Positions 8,299 to 17,002 of a stretch of DNA of 40,725 bases are shown here, piece by piece; positions within the stretch are counted from its first letter, which is position 1, and the number at the start of each line of letters is the position of its first letter. This DNA is from Magnetococcales bacterium (lineage in GTDB: Bacteria > Pseudomonadota > Magnetococcia > Magnetococcales > DC0425bin3): positions 1 to 40,725 of the forward strand of contig JADGBZ010000028.1 in NCBI GenBank assembly GCA_015231175.1, given 5' to 3'. The position numbers were made by a program, and so were the translations under genes. The notes below the pieces were generated by a model. That model was not told the DNA's origin, made no database searches, and was given only the letters and a program-made list of their open reading frames with translations.

Positions 8299-8665
8299 GG
8301 AAGCCCTGCGGTCTCTTCGGTTGGCGGACCGGGATATCGCCGCTTTCGAGACTTTGCGGGATGCTCCTCGGTCCTCCCTCGTATCTGCCTGTTTTCACGC
8401 CCAACAGGCCGTGGAGAAGTGCCTCAAGGCTGTTCTGTTCCAAAATCGCATCGAATTCCGACGCACCCATGATCTTACGGTATTGACGCGCCTCTTGCGC
8501 GATAATGGCGTCACTCTGCCCGTTTTGGATGAGCGTTTGGCCGTATTGAATCCTTGCGCCGTGGATTTCCGTTACGACGAGGAAACCGCCGACCTTCCCG
8601 ATCGTGAGTCGATAACTGCCTTGGTGACGACGTTGAGGGAGTGGTCTGGAACATTGGTGGGGTAA
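8279..8665 (+). CDS. HEPN domain protein (PF05168-like), partner of MNT
   Basis: 128 residues, mostly helical. It has the HEPN pattern FHAQQAVEKCLKAVLFQN (residues ~37-54) and the family's THDLTVLTRLL element (~62-72). The canonical RNase motif R-x4-6-H is not obvious: the histidine of RRTHDL is preceded by arginines only two to three positions away. It may therefore be a binding partner, or a toxin with a variant site. Gene order MNT-then-HEPN with overlap is standard for these two-gene modules. It converges on iscX 52 bp away. Confidence 0.8.
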   Translation: MNLPHIEEALRSLRLADRDIAAFETLRDAPRSSLVSACFHAQQAVEKCLKAVLFQNRIEFRRTHDLTVLTRLLRDNGVTLPVLDERLAVLNPCAVDFRYDEETADLPDRESITALVTTLREWSGTLVG

Positions 8666-8717
8666 AGCGCAAGAGATGCCACCACCGAAACGAAAGGCGG
8701 CACAACATAGCTTTCCC

Positions 8718-8924
8718 TCACGCCCTCTCATCCAACCACGCCATCTGGATGGCTTCGAGGATTTTCTCGTTGCACCGCTCCGGCGGGTCGGAAAAACCGG
8801 GCAACGCCAACACCCACTGCATGAGATCGGTAAAACGCACCGAGAGGGGATCCACATCCGGCTTGCTGTCGGCCAGGGCGAGGGCGATGTCGGAGACATC
8901 GGTCCACTTCAGTTGCATGGGCAT
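8718..8924 (-). CDS. iscX: Fe-S assembly protein IscX
   Basis: 68 residues. The features KWTDVSDIALALAD at the start, DPLSVRFTDLMQWVLALPGF in the middle and EKILEAIQMAWLDE at the end define IscX (YfhJ). This small acidic protein binds IscS and iron and tunes cluster assembly. It is the last gene of the isc operon, starting one base after the fdx stop (TGA-g-ATG). An AAGGA-type ribosome-binding site overlaps the end of fdx. Confidence 0.93.
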   Translation of the reverse strand: MPMQLKWTDVSDIALALADSKPDVDPLSVRFTDLMQWVLALPGFSDPPERCNEKILEAIQMAWLDERA

Positions 8925-8925
8925 C

Positions 8926-9267
8926 TCATGTTCCTTTTTTGTTTTTGTCCACACTGATGTTGACGGTGTAGGTCGGGATGGTGACCCGCAACCCGTCCAG
9001 GGCATCGCTGATCGTCACCTGACAGGCCAGGCGGCTGGTGGGGGTCAATCCGAAAGCCTCGTCCAGCACATCTTCTTCCTCCTCGGAAGCCTCCTCCAAA
9101 CGGTCGAACCACTCCGGGTCAACGATCACATGGCAGGTCGAGCAGGCCAGGGAACCCTCGCAGGCCCCCTCCAGGGGGAGGTTGTGTTCGTGGGCGGCCT
9201 CCAGGAGGGAGATACCGGCCTCCACCTCCACGGTTTGTTGCATGGGCAGAAAGGTGATCCTGGGCAT
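8926..9267 (-). CDS. fdx: ISC-type [2Fe-2S] ferredoxin
   Basis: 113 residues. The cluster ligands are visible as C-x5-C-x2-C (CEGSLACSTC, ~36-45) and a fourth cysteine in SRLACQV (~82). The acidic stretch EEASEEEEDVLDEAFGL matches the docking surface of ISC ferredoxins. It donates electrons for cluster assembly on IscU. It lies 12 bp after hscA and is coupled to iscX. Confidence 0.95.
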   Translation of the reverse strand: MPRITFLPMQQTVEVEAGISLLEAAHEHNLPLEGACEGSLACSTCHVIVDPEWFDRLEEASEEEEDVLDEAFGLTPTSRLACQVTISDALDGLRVTIPTYTVNISVDKNKKGT

Positions 9268-9279
9268 GGTTGGATAGTC

Positions 9280-11154
9280 CTATTCAAAGTCAGTCAGTTG
9301 GCGACCGGTCATGACAGCTTTTATGTTGTGATCCATGCGCCGCTGGGCGAAGAAGGTTGTGGCCCGATCCAAATCCTGGATGCGATCCAGGATGGCATGA
9401 TGATTCTCCTGCCCGATGGCTGCACGCAGAGCCAGCATGCTGGCCTCGATGGGTTGCCATTCGGCGTCGGTCAACAGGTGCCGGTCGGTGGCCAGGGCGG
9501 CCTGGAGGGCGACCAGAACTCGTTCGGCATCGACCCGTGCCTCCTGGAGATGGCGGCGTTGCAAATCCTCTTCGCCATGTTCCAGGGCCTCCCGCAACAT
9601 GCGTTCAATCTCGCCGTCACCCAAACCATAGGAGGGTTTGACGGCCACGGATTGTTCCACCCCGGTGGTTTGTTCCCGGGCGGATACGGTCAGGAGGCCA
9701 TCGGCATCGACCTGAAAGGTGACCCGGATGCGCGCCGCCCCGGCCACCATCGGGGGAATGCCCCGCAACTCAAACCGGGCCAGAGATCGGCACTGCTCGA
9801 CCGTTTCCCGTTCCCCCTGCACCACATGGATGGCCATGGCCCCCTGTCCATCCTTGAAGGTGGTGAACTCCTGCGCCCGGGCGGTCGGGATGGGACTGTT
9901 GCGCGGCACCACCTTTTCCACCAGGCCGCCCATGGTTTCCAGCCCCAGGGAGAGGGGGGTCACATCCAGCAGCAGCACATCCGAACGTTGTCGGCCTGCC
10001 AGCAGGTCAGCCTGGATGGCTGCTCCCAGGGCGACGATCTGGTCGGGGTCCAGATCGACCAGCGGCTCCTGTTTGAACAGGTCGGCCACAAAATCCCGAA
10101 TGGTCGGCATGCGGGTGGAGCCGCCGACCAGGACCACCCCCTGGAGATCTTCCGGGGTGACTCCGGCGTCCTTCAGGGCGCGCCGACAGGGCACACCGGT
10201 GGCGCGCACGTACTCCTGGGTCAGGGCGGCAAATTCGGCGCGTCCCACCTCCCGGCGATAGGAACGCCCATCGGGAAAAGCCAGATTCGCCTCAACCATG
10301 GCTGCCGTGGTCAGGGCCTCTTTGACCCGCCGGGCTTCCTGAAACGCGCCATGCAGTTGTCCCGGAGTGGGGGAGGTCAGCTCCATTTCCTGCAAAAACA
10401 ACATGCCCAGGCGACGATCAAAATCATCTCCCCCCAACGCCGAGTTGCCCCCGGTGGCCATCACCTGAAAGACCCCCTGGGTCAGTTTCAGGATGGAAAT
10501 ATCGAAGGTGCCGCCCCCCAGGTCGTAGATGGCGTACACCCCCTCCCGGTTTTGGTCCAGGCCATAGGCCAGCGCGGCGGCGGTGGGTTCGTTGACCAAG
10601 CGCAGCACCTCCAGGCCGGCCAGGCGGCAGGCATCTTTGGTGGCTTGCCGCTGGGCATCATCGAAATAGGCCGGAACCGTGACCACCGCACCATACAACG
10701 GCCCACCCAGGGTGGCTTCGGCGCGTTTTTTTAAATTTTCCAATATTTTTGCTGAGATTTCCACCGGCGACCACCCACGCCCACCGGCATGAAACCTGAC
10801 CATGCCACCCGCGCCGGCCTCCAGGCGATAGCCACCTGCCGGCACATCCGCCAACCCCCGGCCCATGAACCGCTTGACCGAAACGATGGTCTCTTCCGGA
10901 TGGGTGATGGCCAGTGGATGCGCCTCCCGGCCCACCAGGACGTTGCCGTCGGCCCCCAGGTGGACGATCGAAGGGAGGGAGAGATGACCCGCACCATCGG
11001 GGATACAGGCCGGCGCCCCTTGCAGGTTCATGGCTGCCACCAGGGAGAAGGTCGTGCCCAGATCGATGCCCACCACGCGGCGCGGCTCGATGGGACGTGC
11101 GTCGTGTGGTTTTGGGGCGGCGCCGGGTTCGGCGATATCCATCAACACATCCAT
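9280..11154 (-). CDS. hscA: Hsp70-family chaperone HscA
   Basis: 624 residues, close to the usual ~620. The nucleotide-binding domain shows [13 protein letters not shown] (phosphate 1), [13 protein letters not shown] (phosphate 2) and [13 protein letters not shown] (adenosine). The substrate-binding domain (~400-520) has [14 protein letters not shown], followed by the helical lid. HscA receives IscU-bound clusters from HscB and drives their transfer with ATP. The ATG at 11154 has GAGGGA five bases upstream. A longer frame exists upstream but is not protein-like. It is the longest gene of the operon and is separated from hscB by a small RHH gene. Confidence 0.95.
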   Translation of the reverse strand: MDVLMDIAEPGAAPKPHDARPIEPRRVVGIDLGTTFSLVAAMNLQGAPACIPDGAGHLSLPSIVHLGADGNVLVGREAHPLAITHPEETIVSVKRFMGRGLADVPAGGYRLEAGAGGMVRFHAGGRGWSPVEISAKILENLKKRAEATLGGPLYGAVVTVPAYFDDAQRQATKDACRLAGLEVLRLVNEPTAAALAYGLDQNREGVYAIYDLGGGTFDISILKLTQGVFQVMATGGNSALGGDDFDRRLGMLFLQEMELTSPTPGQLHGAFQEARRVKEALTTAAMVEANLAFPDGRSYRREVGRAEFAALTQEYVRATGVPCRRALKDAGVTPEDLQGVVLVGGSTRMPTIRDFVADLFKQEPLVDLDPDQIVALGAAIQADLLAGRQRSDVLLLDVTPLSLGLETMGGLVEKVVPRNSPIPTARAQEFTTFKDGQGAMAIHVVQGERETVEQCRSLARFELRGIPPMVAGAARIRVTFQVDADGLLTVSAREQTTGVEQSVAVKPSYGLGDGEIERMLREALEHGEEDLQRRHLQEARVDAERVLVALQAALATDRHLLTDAEWQPIEASMLALRAAIGQENHHAILDRIQDLDRATTFFAQRRMDHNIKAVMTGRQLTDFE

Positions 11155-11176
11155 ATTTTCCCTCGATTCCGTAGCG

Positions 11177-11416
11177 TCAAGGAGAACACTTTTCACGCAA
11201 CCTGACCTTGATCTTCTCCGAGACATCCCTTGATGCATCCGGGTCGCCCATGGGGGTGTTGCTGCGTACAGCGCTCAACAGGTCAGCCGGACTTTTGAGG
11301 CCAAGGGTCCGTTCCAGGGTGTCAGTGACGAAGGTCGACTCAGTCAGGCCAAGCCGTTTTGCCTCTTGTGCCATACGCGCTTCCAAAGCTGAGTCCAATC
11401 GAATCGACATGGTCAT
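11177..11416 (-). CDS. small ribbon-helix-helix (CopG/antitoxin-like) protein inside the isc operon
   Basis: 79 residues from the ATG at 11416 (GGAG six bases upstream). The pattern [20 protein letters not shown] then [13 protein letters not shown] is a ribbon-helix-helix DNA-binding fold: a beta strand with alternating polar residues, then two helices. The C-terminal ~35 residues ([12 protein letters not shown] then charged) resemble toxin-binding tails of RHH antitoxins. No toxin gene is adjacent: hscB ends 24 bp upstream and hscA starts 22 bp downstream. It is not a standard isc gene. It could be an orphan antitoxin or a local regulator. Confidence 0.72.
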   Translation of the reverse strand: MTMSIRLDSALEARMAQEAKRLGLTESTFVTDTLERTLGLKSPADLLSAVRSNTPMGDPDASRDVSEKIKVRLREKCSP

Positions 11417-11440
11417 GTTGTTCTCCGGTATGTCACACAC

Positions 11441-12091
11441 TCAAATGGCTTGTTCCTCCAAACGATCCACCTCTTCCATGAAGCGCAGATGGTAACGCAA
11501 ACGGTTCAGATGCTGCCCGGCGGTTGCCCACGCTGAAGGGGCGGGCGCCGCTGCCAAAGCGGTGGCAAAAACGGCATCCAGGGTGGTTATCTCGGCCTTG
11601 ATGCGTTGTTCAACATCCAGGCGGAGTTTGGCCAGTCGTTGACCGCCTGGGTCGCTTGCCGGGTCGATTGTGGCCAACTCTTCCCGCATCTCCATGACCT
11701 CCATGAGAAATTCAGGATCGCCAGCCATGTTGTCACCTCTTTTGGCCGGATCTGGAGAGGGTGATCCACCCAGGGTTTGCAACAGGTATTCGCCCCGTTG
11801 CAGGGGGTCGCGCAGGGTGCGCCAGGCATCGTTCAGTTGGGTCACCTGCTCCAGGGAGTAACGCCGTTCCTGGGCGGAGCGCAGCGCAAAACGGTCGGGG
11901 TGGAGTTGCTGCTGCTTCTCCCGATAGATTTGTTCCGCCCGGCTGCGCTCCACCTGGAAAGAGCGTGGCACCTCCAGCAGGGCAAAGTAGTCCGCACCCG
12001 GATCCGGGGGCTGGATGGCCCGGCAACCGGGACAAAACGGTTCCAGAGCCACCGTCGCCCCACAAGACCAGCAACTCCTGAGGTGTGTCAT
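11441..12091 (-). CDS. hscB: J-domain co-chaperone HscB with N-terminal tetracysteine motif
   Basis: 216 residues. Residues 7-23 carry two CxxC pairs (CWSC and CPGC), a zinc-ribbon-like knuckle. The J domain follows (~33-105), with the HPD triad in LHPDRFALRS. The C-terminal three-helix domain that binds IscU is at ~125-210 (EFLMEVMEMREEL). HscB recruits IscU to HscA and stimulates its ATPase. E. coli HscB is ~171 residues and lacks the cysteines; the N-terminal tetracysteine is better known from eukaryotic Hsc20/HSCB. The order is conserved between iscA and hscA apart from the RHH insertion. Confidence 0.93.
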   Translation of the reverse strand: MTHLRSCWSCGATVALEPFCPGCRAIQPPDPGADYFALLEVPRSFQVERSRAEQIYREKQQQLHPDRFALRSAQERRYSLEQVTQLNDAWRTLRDPLQRGEYLLQTLGGSPSPDPAKRGDNMAGDPEFLMEVMEMREELATIDPASDPGGQRLAKLRLDVEQRIKAEITTLDAVFATALAAAPAPSAWATAGQHLNRLRYHLRFMEEVDRLEEQAI

Positions 12092-12109
12092 GGATCACCC
12101 ATCCGTTTG

Positions 12110-12451
12110 TCACACTTTGAACGATTCCCCACACCCGCACCGTTCTTTTTCCAGAGGATTGACAAACTTGAATCCAGAGCGAAACTGCGCTGTCTCGAAA
12201 TCGACGATGGTCCCATTCAGGACCAGCAGGGATTTGTCATCCACCACGACACGCACGCCCCGGCAGTCAAATTCGTGATCCTCCGTGGCCACGGTGTCGC
12301 AAAACTCCAATTTATAGGACATGCCCGAGCAACCGGAGGTGGTCACGCCGATGCGGATGGCTCCATTCGGGGTGCCACGCTTGGCGAGCATCTGTTTGGC
12401 CTTGTCGGCAGCCTGTTCGGACATGGTGATCGAGCGGGCTGGATCGCTCAT
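12110..12451 (-). CDS. iscA: A-type Fe-S carrier IscA
   Basis: 113 residues. The three conserved cysteines are present: one in TTSGCSGMSYKLEF and the C-terminal pair in ERCGCGESF. IscA-type proteins carry iron or [4Fe-4S] clusters to client apoproteins. The start ATG overlaps the iscU stop by 4 bp (ATGA), which fixes it despite an open frame further upstream. Confidence 0.94.
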   Translation of the reverse strand: MSDPARSITMSEQAADKAKQMLAKRGTPNGAIRIGVTTSGCSGMSYKLEFCDTVATEDHEFDCRGVRVVVDDKSLLVLNGTIVDFETAQFRSGFKFVNPLEKERCGCGESFKV

Positions 12452-12846
12452 GTTTTTGACTCCTTGTTCTGTTGTTTTTGGCGAAAATCCTGGATGGCGG
12501 ACTTGATGGCGTCTTCTGCCAGGACCGAGCAGTGGATTTTGACCGGCGGCAGGGCCAACTCTTCGGCGACCTGGGTATTTTTGATGGCCAGAGCCTCGTC
12601 GAGGGTTTTGCCTTTGATCCATTCGGTCACCAGCGACGAGGAGGCGATGGCCGAGCCGCAGCCAAAGGTCTTGAACTTGGCGTCGTCGATGACGCCTTGT
12701 TCGTTGACCTTGATTTGCAGGCGCATGACATCACCGCAGGCCGGGGCGCCGACCATGCCGGTGCCGACGTTGCTGGCATTTTTATCCAACGCCCCGACGT
12801 TGCGGGGATTTTCGTAGTGGTCGAGCACTTTTTCGTTATAGGACAT
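12448..12846 (-). CDS. iscU: Fe-S cluster scaffold IscU
   Basis: 132 residues. Ligand cysteines lie in ACGDVM (Cys 37, with the conserved Asp 39), TFGCGSAIASSS (~Cys 63) and KIHCSVLAEDA (~Cys 106). The LPPVK motif recognised by HscA is intact. IscU receives sulfur from IscS and iron to build [2Fe-2S] clusters. GGAG lies seven bases before the ATG. It follows iscS after 15 bp. Confidence 0.96.
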   Translation of the reverse strand: MSYNEKVLDHYENPRNVGALDKNASNVGTGMVGAPACGDVMRLQIKVNEQGVIDDAKFKTFGCGSAIASSSLVTEWIKGKTLDEALAIKNTQVAEELALPPVKIHCSVLAEDAIKSAIQDFRQKQQNKESKT

Positions 12847-12861
12847 CTCTGTTCTCCTGTT

Positions 12862-14076
12862 TCAATGTCCACTCCATTGGACCGTACTGGGATCGATCCC
12901 TTCCTGCACCATATCCCACAGGGGGGACATTTCCCGCAATTTTTCGACAGCCGTGACGACCTTGTTGATCACAAAATCCACCTCTTCGGTCGAGGTTTGG
13001 CGGCCCAGGCCGAAGCGGATGGAGGTATGGGCCATATCTTCGCCGATCCCCATGGCGCGCAGCACATAGGAGGGCTCCAGCGAGGCGGATGTGCAGGCTG
13101 ATCCCGAGGAGACCGCCACATCCTTGATGGCCATCATCATGGACTCCCCTTCGACATAGCCGAAGGAGATGTTGAGATTGCCGGGAACGCGGTGTTCCAT
13201 GTCGCCGTTGGTTTCCACGTGGGTTAGGCGTGCGGTGATGCCGTCGTAGAGTCGTTGCCGCAGGGCGAGCAGGCGGTGGCTCTCTTCCGGCATCTCCTGC
13301 TGGCTGATGGCGCAGGCGGCGCCCAAACCGACGATCAGGGGCGTGGAGAGGGTGCCGGAACGCATGCCCCGTTCGTGGCCGCCACCGTGGATGATGGCCT
13401 TCAACCGCACCCGGGGACGCCGCCGCACATAGAGGGCGCCGATCCCCTTGGGACCATAGATTTTGTGGCCCGAGATCGAGAGCAGGTCGATCTGCATCGT
13501 CTCGACATTCAGGGGGATCTTGCCCACCCCCTGGGCGGCGTCGCAGTGAAAATGGACCTTGCGGGAGCGGCACAGGGCGCCGATCTCCGCCAGGGGTTGG
13601 ATCACCCCCACCTCGTTGTTGACCGCCATGATCGAGACCAGAATGGTCTGGTCGGTGATGGCGTCGGCCAAGGTTTTCAGGTTGACCAGGCCATTGCGTT
13701 CCACCGGCAGGTAGGTCACCTGGAATCCTTCATCCGCTTCCAGGTGGCGGCAGGTATCGAGGACCGCCTTGTGTTCGGTCACCAGGGTGATGATGTGGTT
13801 CCCTCGTTCCCGATTGAAACGGGCCACGCCGGTGATGGCCAGATTGTCCGATTCGGTTGCCCCGGAGGTGAAGACAATCTCCCGGGGGTCGGCGCCGATG
13901 AGGTTTGCCACCTGCTCGCGGGCCGCCTCGACGGCTTTGTCCGCTTCCCAGCCATAGGGGTGCGAACGCGACGCCGGGTTGCCAAATTTTTCGGTAAACC
14001 AGGGGAGCATGCTCGCCAAAACCCGGGGATCCACCGGAGTGGTGGCCTGATAATCCAGATAGATGGGCAATTTCAC
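12862..14076 (-). CDS. iscS: cysteine desulfurase IscS
   Basis: 404 residues, the standard IscS length. PLP-dependent desulfurase features: [14 protein letters not shown] at the N-terminus, [30 protein letters not shown], the PLP-lysine in [12 protein letters not shown], and the active-site cysteine loop [14 protein letters not shown]. It ends with the IscS-type extended tail. It supplies persulfide sulfur to IscU and other acceptors. The start is a GTG with AGGAG nine bases upstream. A second, NifS-like desulfurase gene lies immediately upstream. Confidence 0.95.
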   Translation of the reverse strand: MKLPIYLDYQATTPVDPRVLASMLPWFTEKFGNPASRSHPYGWEADKAVEAAREQVANLIGADPREIVFTSGATESDNLAITGVARFNRERGNHIITLVTEHKAVLDTCRHLEADEGFQVTYLPVERNGLVNLKTLADAITDQTILVSIMAVNNEVGVIQPLAEIGALCRSRKVHFHCDAAQGVGKIPLNVETMQIDLLSISGHKIYGPKGIGALYVRRRPRVRLKAIIHGGGHERGMRSGTLSTPLIVGLGAACAISQQEMPEESHRLLALRQRLYDGITARLTHVETNGDMEHRVPGNLNISFGYVEGESMMMAIKDVAVSSGSACTSASLEPSYVLRAMGIGEDMAHTSIRFGLGRQTSTEEVDFVINKVVTAVEKLREMSPLWDMVQEGIDPSTVQWSGH

Positions 14077-14091
14077 TGTTGTTATCTCCTT

Positions 14092-15252
14092 TCAACCACC
14101 GGTTGCCGGCAAGGCCCCTGACATGGTGCGCAGACGCCTCACCACCCGGGCAAAACTTTGAATGAATCGATCCACTTCCGCCAATTGGCTGTTCCAACCC
14201 AGGGAGATGCGCACAGCGCCTCGTCCCAGGGTTTCCGGCACCCCCATGGCGCGCAACACAGGCGAAAAAGCCACCCTGCCCGAGGAACAGGCCGAACCCC
14301 CACTCACCGCAAAGCCGGCCAGATCCATGTTCATGACCAGGGTTTCGCCCTCCAGTCCCTCCAGTCCCAGCAGGGTGGTGTTGGGCAGGCGGGCCGTTTT
14401 CCGACCGAAGAGGATACCCTCGGGAATTTCGGCCAGCAGCCCATCTTCGAGATGGGCGCGCAACTGTTGCAACCGTTGGGCCTCGGCCTCCAGGCCGGGC
14501 GAGAGGGCAGTGACGGCGGCGCCAAAACCGACGATTCCCGGAACATTTTCCGTGCCCGAGCGTCGTCCCGACTCCTGGCCTCCGCCCCGCAACAGGGGTT
14601 CCATGGGGCGGCGTTTATCCACGATCAGGGCTCCGATCCCTTGGGGGCCGCCCAGTTTGTGGGCCGATACGGTCAAAAAATCAACAGGCAGATGTTCCAG
14701 GTCCACGACAACCTTGCCCACGGTCTGGGTGGCATCCACATGCAGGGGGACACCCCGGGCGCGGCATGCCGCTCCTATCGCCGCGACAGGTTGCATGACG
14801 CCGGTTTCGTTGTTGGCATGCATCACCGATACCAGAAACGTCTCCGGTCGCAGGGCTGATGTGATCCAATCGGCATCCACCACGCCCTGGCCATCGACGG
14901 GGGCGACCAGGAGCCTGATGCCGCGCCGGGCCAGGGCCTGGCAGGGCTCCAGGATCGAGGGGTGCTCCACGGCTGAAACGATGATCTCGCCGGCGTGGTC
15001 GTTGGCCGCCGCCAAACCGGTCAGGAGCGTATTGTTGGCCTCGGTGCCGCCGCTGGTGAAGAGCACCTGGCTGGCATGGGTACGCAACAAGCCGGCCAGG
15101 GCGCGCCGGGCATGTTCCACCGCCTGACGGGCCATGCGACCAGGGGTATGGATCGAGGAGGGGGATCCCCACCGCTCGCCCAGCCAGGGGAGCATGGCCT
15201 CCCGGACTGCCGGTCGCAGGGGCGCCGTGGCGTTGTAATCGAGATAGATCAT
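14092..15252 (-). CDS. second cysteine desulfurase, NifS/IscS-like
   Basis: 386 residues. It has the same fold signatures as IscS but is clearly divergent: [54 protein letters not shown]-lysine in SAHKLGGPQGIG and the cysteine loop SGGSACSSGRVAFS. Loop length and the C-terminus are closer to NifS-type proteins. It overlaps iscR by 4 bp and precedes iscS by 15 bp, so both desulfurases are made from one transcript. It may be an older duplicate with a specialised acceptor; its role relative to IscS cannot be told from sequence. Confidence 0.9.
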   Translation of the reverse strand: MIYLDYNATAPLRPAVREAMLPWLGERWGSPSSIHTPGRMARQAVEHARRALAGLLRTHASQVLFTSGGTEANNTLLTGLAAANDHAGEIIVSAVEHPSILEPCQALARRGIRLLVAPVDGQGVVDADWITSALRPETFLVSVMHANNETGVMQPVAAIGAACRARGVPLHVDATQTVGKVVVDLEHLPVDFLTVSAHKLGGPQGIGALIVDKRRPMEPLLRGGGQESGRRSGTENVPGIVGFGAAVTALSPGLEAEAQRLQQLRAHLEDGLLAEIPEGILFGRKTARLPNTTLLGLEGLEGETLVMNMDLAGFAVSGGSACSSGRVAFSPVLRAMGVPETLGRGAVRISLGWNSQLAEVDRFIQSFARVVRRLRTMSGALPATGG

Positions 15253-15710
15253 CCCAGGAGTTCCAGGGGGTTGTGGTCGGGCCGGGACCGTTTGTTCCGA
15301 TACGCTTCCGCCAGGCCGTCCAGTCTGACCGATTCCAGATATTCATGGATTTTTTCGCCCAACTCCACCCAGAGGTTGTGGGCGATACAGCGGCTGGAGC
15401 GAACGCACCCATGACCCTCTGCGTCGGCGGCATCGCAGGCGGTGGTGCGGATGGATTCGTCCACCGCATGGATGATATCCGCCACGCTGATGGTGGCGGG
15501 CGACCCCGCCAGAAGGTAACCGCCTCCCGGTCCCCGCACACTGCGTACCAGGCCCCCGCGCCGCAGTTTGGCAAAGAGTTGCTCCAGGTAGGAGAGGGAG
15601 ATCTCCTGGCGTTCGGCGATCTCCGCGAGCGAGGCCGGTCCGTGGGTTGTATGACAGGCCAGATCCAGCATGGCCGAGACGGCATAACGTCCCTTGGTGG
15701 TCAATTTCAT
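15249..15710 (-). CDS. iscR: Rrf2-family Fe-S regulator IscR
   Basis: 153 residues from the ATG at 15710. The winged HTH spans ~1-80 ([41 protein letters not shown]). Cluster ligands follow as C-x9-C-x5-C-x2-H (from [12 protein letters not shown] to SRCIAH). The E. coli spacing is C-x5-C-x5-C-x2-H, so the first loop is four residues longer here. IscR with a [2Fe-2S] cluster represses its own operon. It overlaps both the cysE stop and the following desulfurase by 4 bp. An IscR-like site lies upstream of cysE. Confidence 0.93.
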   Translation of the reverse strand: MKLTTKGRYAVSAMLDLACHTTHGPASLAEIAERQEISLSYLEQLFAKLRRGGLVRSVRGPGGGYLLAGSPATISVADIIHAVDESIRTTACDAADAEGHGCVRSSRCIAHNLWVELGEKIHEYLESVRLDGLAEAYRNKRSRPDHNPLELLG

Positions 15711-16594
15711 GGTCCGCACCCTCCCTGCATCTCACCGGGTTGCGCTGGATTTGGCCTGGCGACGCCTTGCAGGCAATCGGGCATCTCCCCTTTCGCCGGG
15801 GTTGCCTGGTTCGACCTGGCAACGCCTTGCAGGCAATCGGGCACGCCTCCCTTCGCCGGGGTTCCGGCAGGTGATTTTTTCATCTTTCCTTCGGGAAAGT
15901 CGTTATGTTTTTCCAAGGCATGCGCTGTGTTTTCCTTCATCTCTTCCAGGGTCTGGATACGGTCATCCAGGTGGTGCATCTGCTCCAGCACGCAGGTGAT
16001 GGCCCGGACGACCGGATCGGGCATGCTTTCCATCTGGCCATAGGCGGGAAACAGGGCGTCGGCCTTCTCCTTCGCCCCCCGACTGCTGACGATGACCCGG
16101 CCCGGAATGCCGACCACGGTGGTATTCCTGGGGACATTGTTGACCACCACGGCGTTGGAGCCGACCCGGGCGTTGCTGCCGATGGTCACCGGTCCCAATA
16201 TTTTCGCCCCGGCCCCGACGATGACATTCTCTTCCAGGGTGGGGTGACGTTTCCCTTTCTGCCAGGTGGTTCCTCCCAGGGTGACGCCGTGATAGATGGT
16301 CACGTTGTCGCCGATTTCGGTTGTTTCGCCGATGACCACCCCCATGCCGTGATCAATGAAAAAGCCCTGGCCGATCCGGGCTCCGGGGTGGATTTCGATC
16401 CCCGTCAACATCCGTCCCAGATAGGAGACCATCCGGGCGGCAAGTTTGAGATGGTGCGTCCACAACCAGTGGGCCAGGCGATAGGCCAGCATGGCGTGAA
16501 CGCCCGGGTAGCACAGCAGCACCTCCAGGACATGGCGCGCCGCCGGATCCCGTGCAAACACCACCCGAATATCATTGCGAATGCGTGCAAACAT
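15707..16594 (-). CDS. cysE: serine O-acetyltransferase CysE (EpsC-type), first gene of the isc operon
   Basis: 295 residues from the ATG at 16594 (GGGAGA about nine bases upstream). The left-handed beta-helix hexapeptide region is clear: [54 protein letters not shown]. It includes the catalytic His of IDHGMG. The enzyme acetylates serine for cysteine synthesis, so it supplies the substrate of the desulfurases in the same operon. The C-terminal ~45 residues are unusual: a 20-residue unit, TPAKG-x2[13 protein letters not shown], occurs twice in tandem and is rich in Pro, Gly and one Cys per unit. This tail is not part of the catalytic fold. Confidence 0.93.
   Translation of the reverse strand: MFARIRNDIRVVFARDPAARHVLEVLLCYPGVHAMLAYRLAHWLWTHHLKLAARMVSYLGRMLTGIEIHPGARIGQGFFIDHGMGVVIGETTEIGDNVTIYHGVTLGGTTWQKGKRHPTLEENVIVGAGAKILGPVTIGSNARVGSNAVVVNNVPRNTTVVGIPGRVIVSSRGAKEKADALFPAYGQMESMPDPVVRAITCVLEQMHHLDDRIQTLEEMKENTAHALEKHNDFPEGKMKKSPAGTPAKGGVPDCLQGVARSNQATPAKGEMPDCLQGVARPNPAQPGEMQGGCGP
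15750..15866 (-). repeat. 60-bp imperfect tandem duplication in the cysE 3' end
   Basis: Two units with an exact 60-bp period (the shared CGCCTTGCAGGCAATCGGGC recurs 60 bp later). A weaker partial third unit runs toward the cysE stop. The units are in frame and encode two 20-residue repeats differing at four positions (GV/EM, S/P and Q/P). Confidence 0.8.
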
Positions 16595-16643
16595 GCTGAC
16601 CGGGTCTCCCTTTCTTGGCAACTATTCACCACACGGCATCTCA

Positions 16644-16712
16644 TCGGGGTCCAGGGGGCTGGCTCCCTGGCAGGTCCAGGACAGAGTCCTGGTGGGTTCG
16701 GGGCGAAGCCCT
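16644..16712 (+). repeat. dispersed GC-rich repeat, copy 2
   Basis: Contains GGTCCAGGGGGCTGGCTCCC followed by a GTCCAGGACAGAGTCCTGGTG segment and a GGGGCGAAGCCCTGAC end. It is near-identical over its first ~45 bp to the minus strand of 799-845. GGACAGAGTCC and GGGGCGAAGCCC can form small hairpins. Here it lies in the predicted 5' leader of the cysE-isc operon. Confidence 0.6.
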
Positions 16713-16776
16713 GACAAAGGCTTTCACATCCAACAACACCCCTCCCGCCTGAACCGAGCCATGTGGAGAGGATCCA

Positions 16777-16801
16777 ATGTCCTAGGTAAATAGTCAAGTA
16801 T
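16777..16801 (-). promoter_or_regulatory. IscR type-1-like operator upstream of the cysE-isc operon
   Basis: On the minus strand the site begins ATACTTGACTATTT, which fits every position of the left half of the E. coli IscR type-1 consensus (ATASYYGACTRWWW). The right half is only weakly matched. TTGACT within it could double as a -35 element; no convincing -10 was found. It is about 180 bp upstream of cysE, with the dispersed repeat in between. Confidence 0.5.
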
Positions 16802-16863
16802 TATTGTGCACGCCCGCAGCAGTGCGCGTTGATCGAGGGAGCGTCACCTGAACCCCGTTCCCT

Positions 16864-16997
16864 GGCGCTTGAAACGCCAAACCCCTCTCATGGAGGGGTT
16901 TGGGGGGCGGTGTTGCGTTCGTTGGGGCGCCCAGCCCGCGCAGAGTGAACGCTGTATTTTGCCTGCGACAAGCGAACAACCCTGGATCTACTACACA
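16864..16997 (-). ncRNA. tracrRNA (predicted)
   Basis: Complement 16962-16997 is a degenerate full-length copy of the CRISPR repeat: 27 of 36 positions match the array repeat as written on the plus strand. It is therefore an anti-repeat to crRNAs transcribed from the minus strand. Pairing with the 5' part of the crRNA repeat gives CUGCG paired to CGCAG, an internal bulge of U-U mismatches, and then a 7-bp GCGGACA helix. Downstream come a GCAAAATACAGCG...CTCTGCG nexus-like segment, a 9-bp hairpin AAACCCCTC/GAGGGGTTT (16879-16901) and a GGCG/CGCC hairpin (16864-16878). No long U-run was found, so the 3' end is uncertain. It is divergent from cas9. Confidence 0.75.
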
Positions 16998-17002
16998 GGG
17001 TA

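Noticed and set aside
8641-10734. A 697-codon plus-strand open frame opposite hscA
   Set aside because: It is the shadow of the GC-rich hscA, fdx and iscX genes, whose minus-strand products have clear motifs; the plus-strand translation has no recognisable domain.
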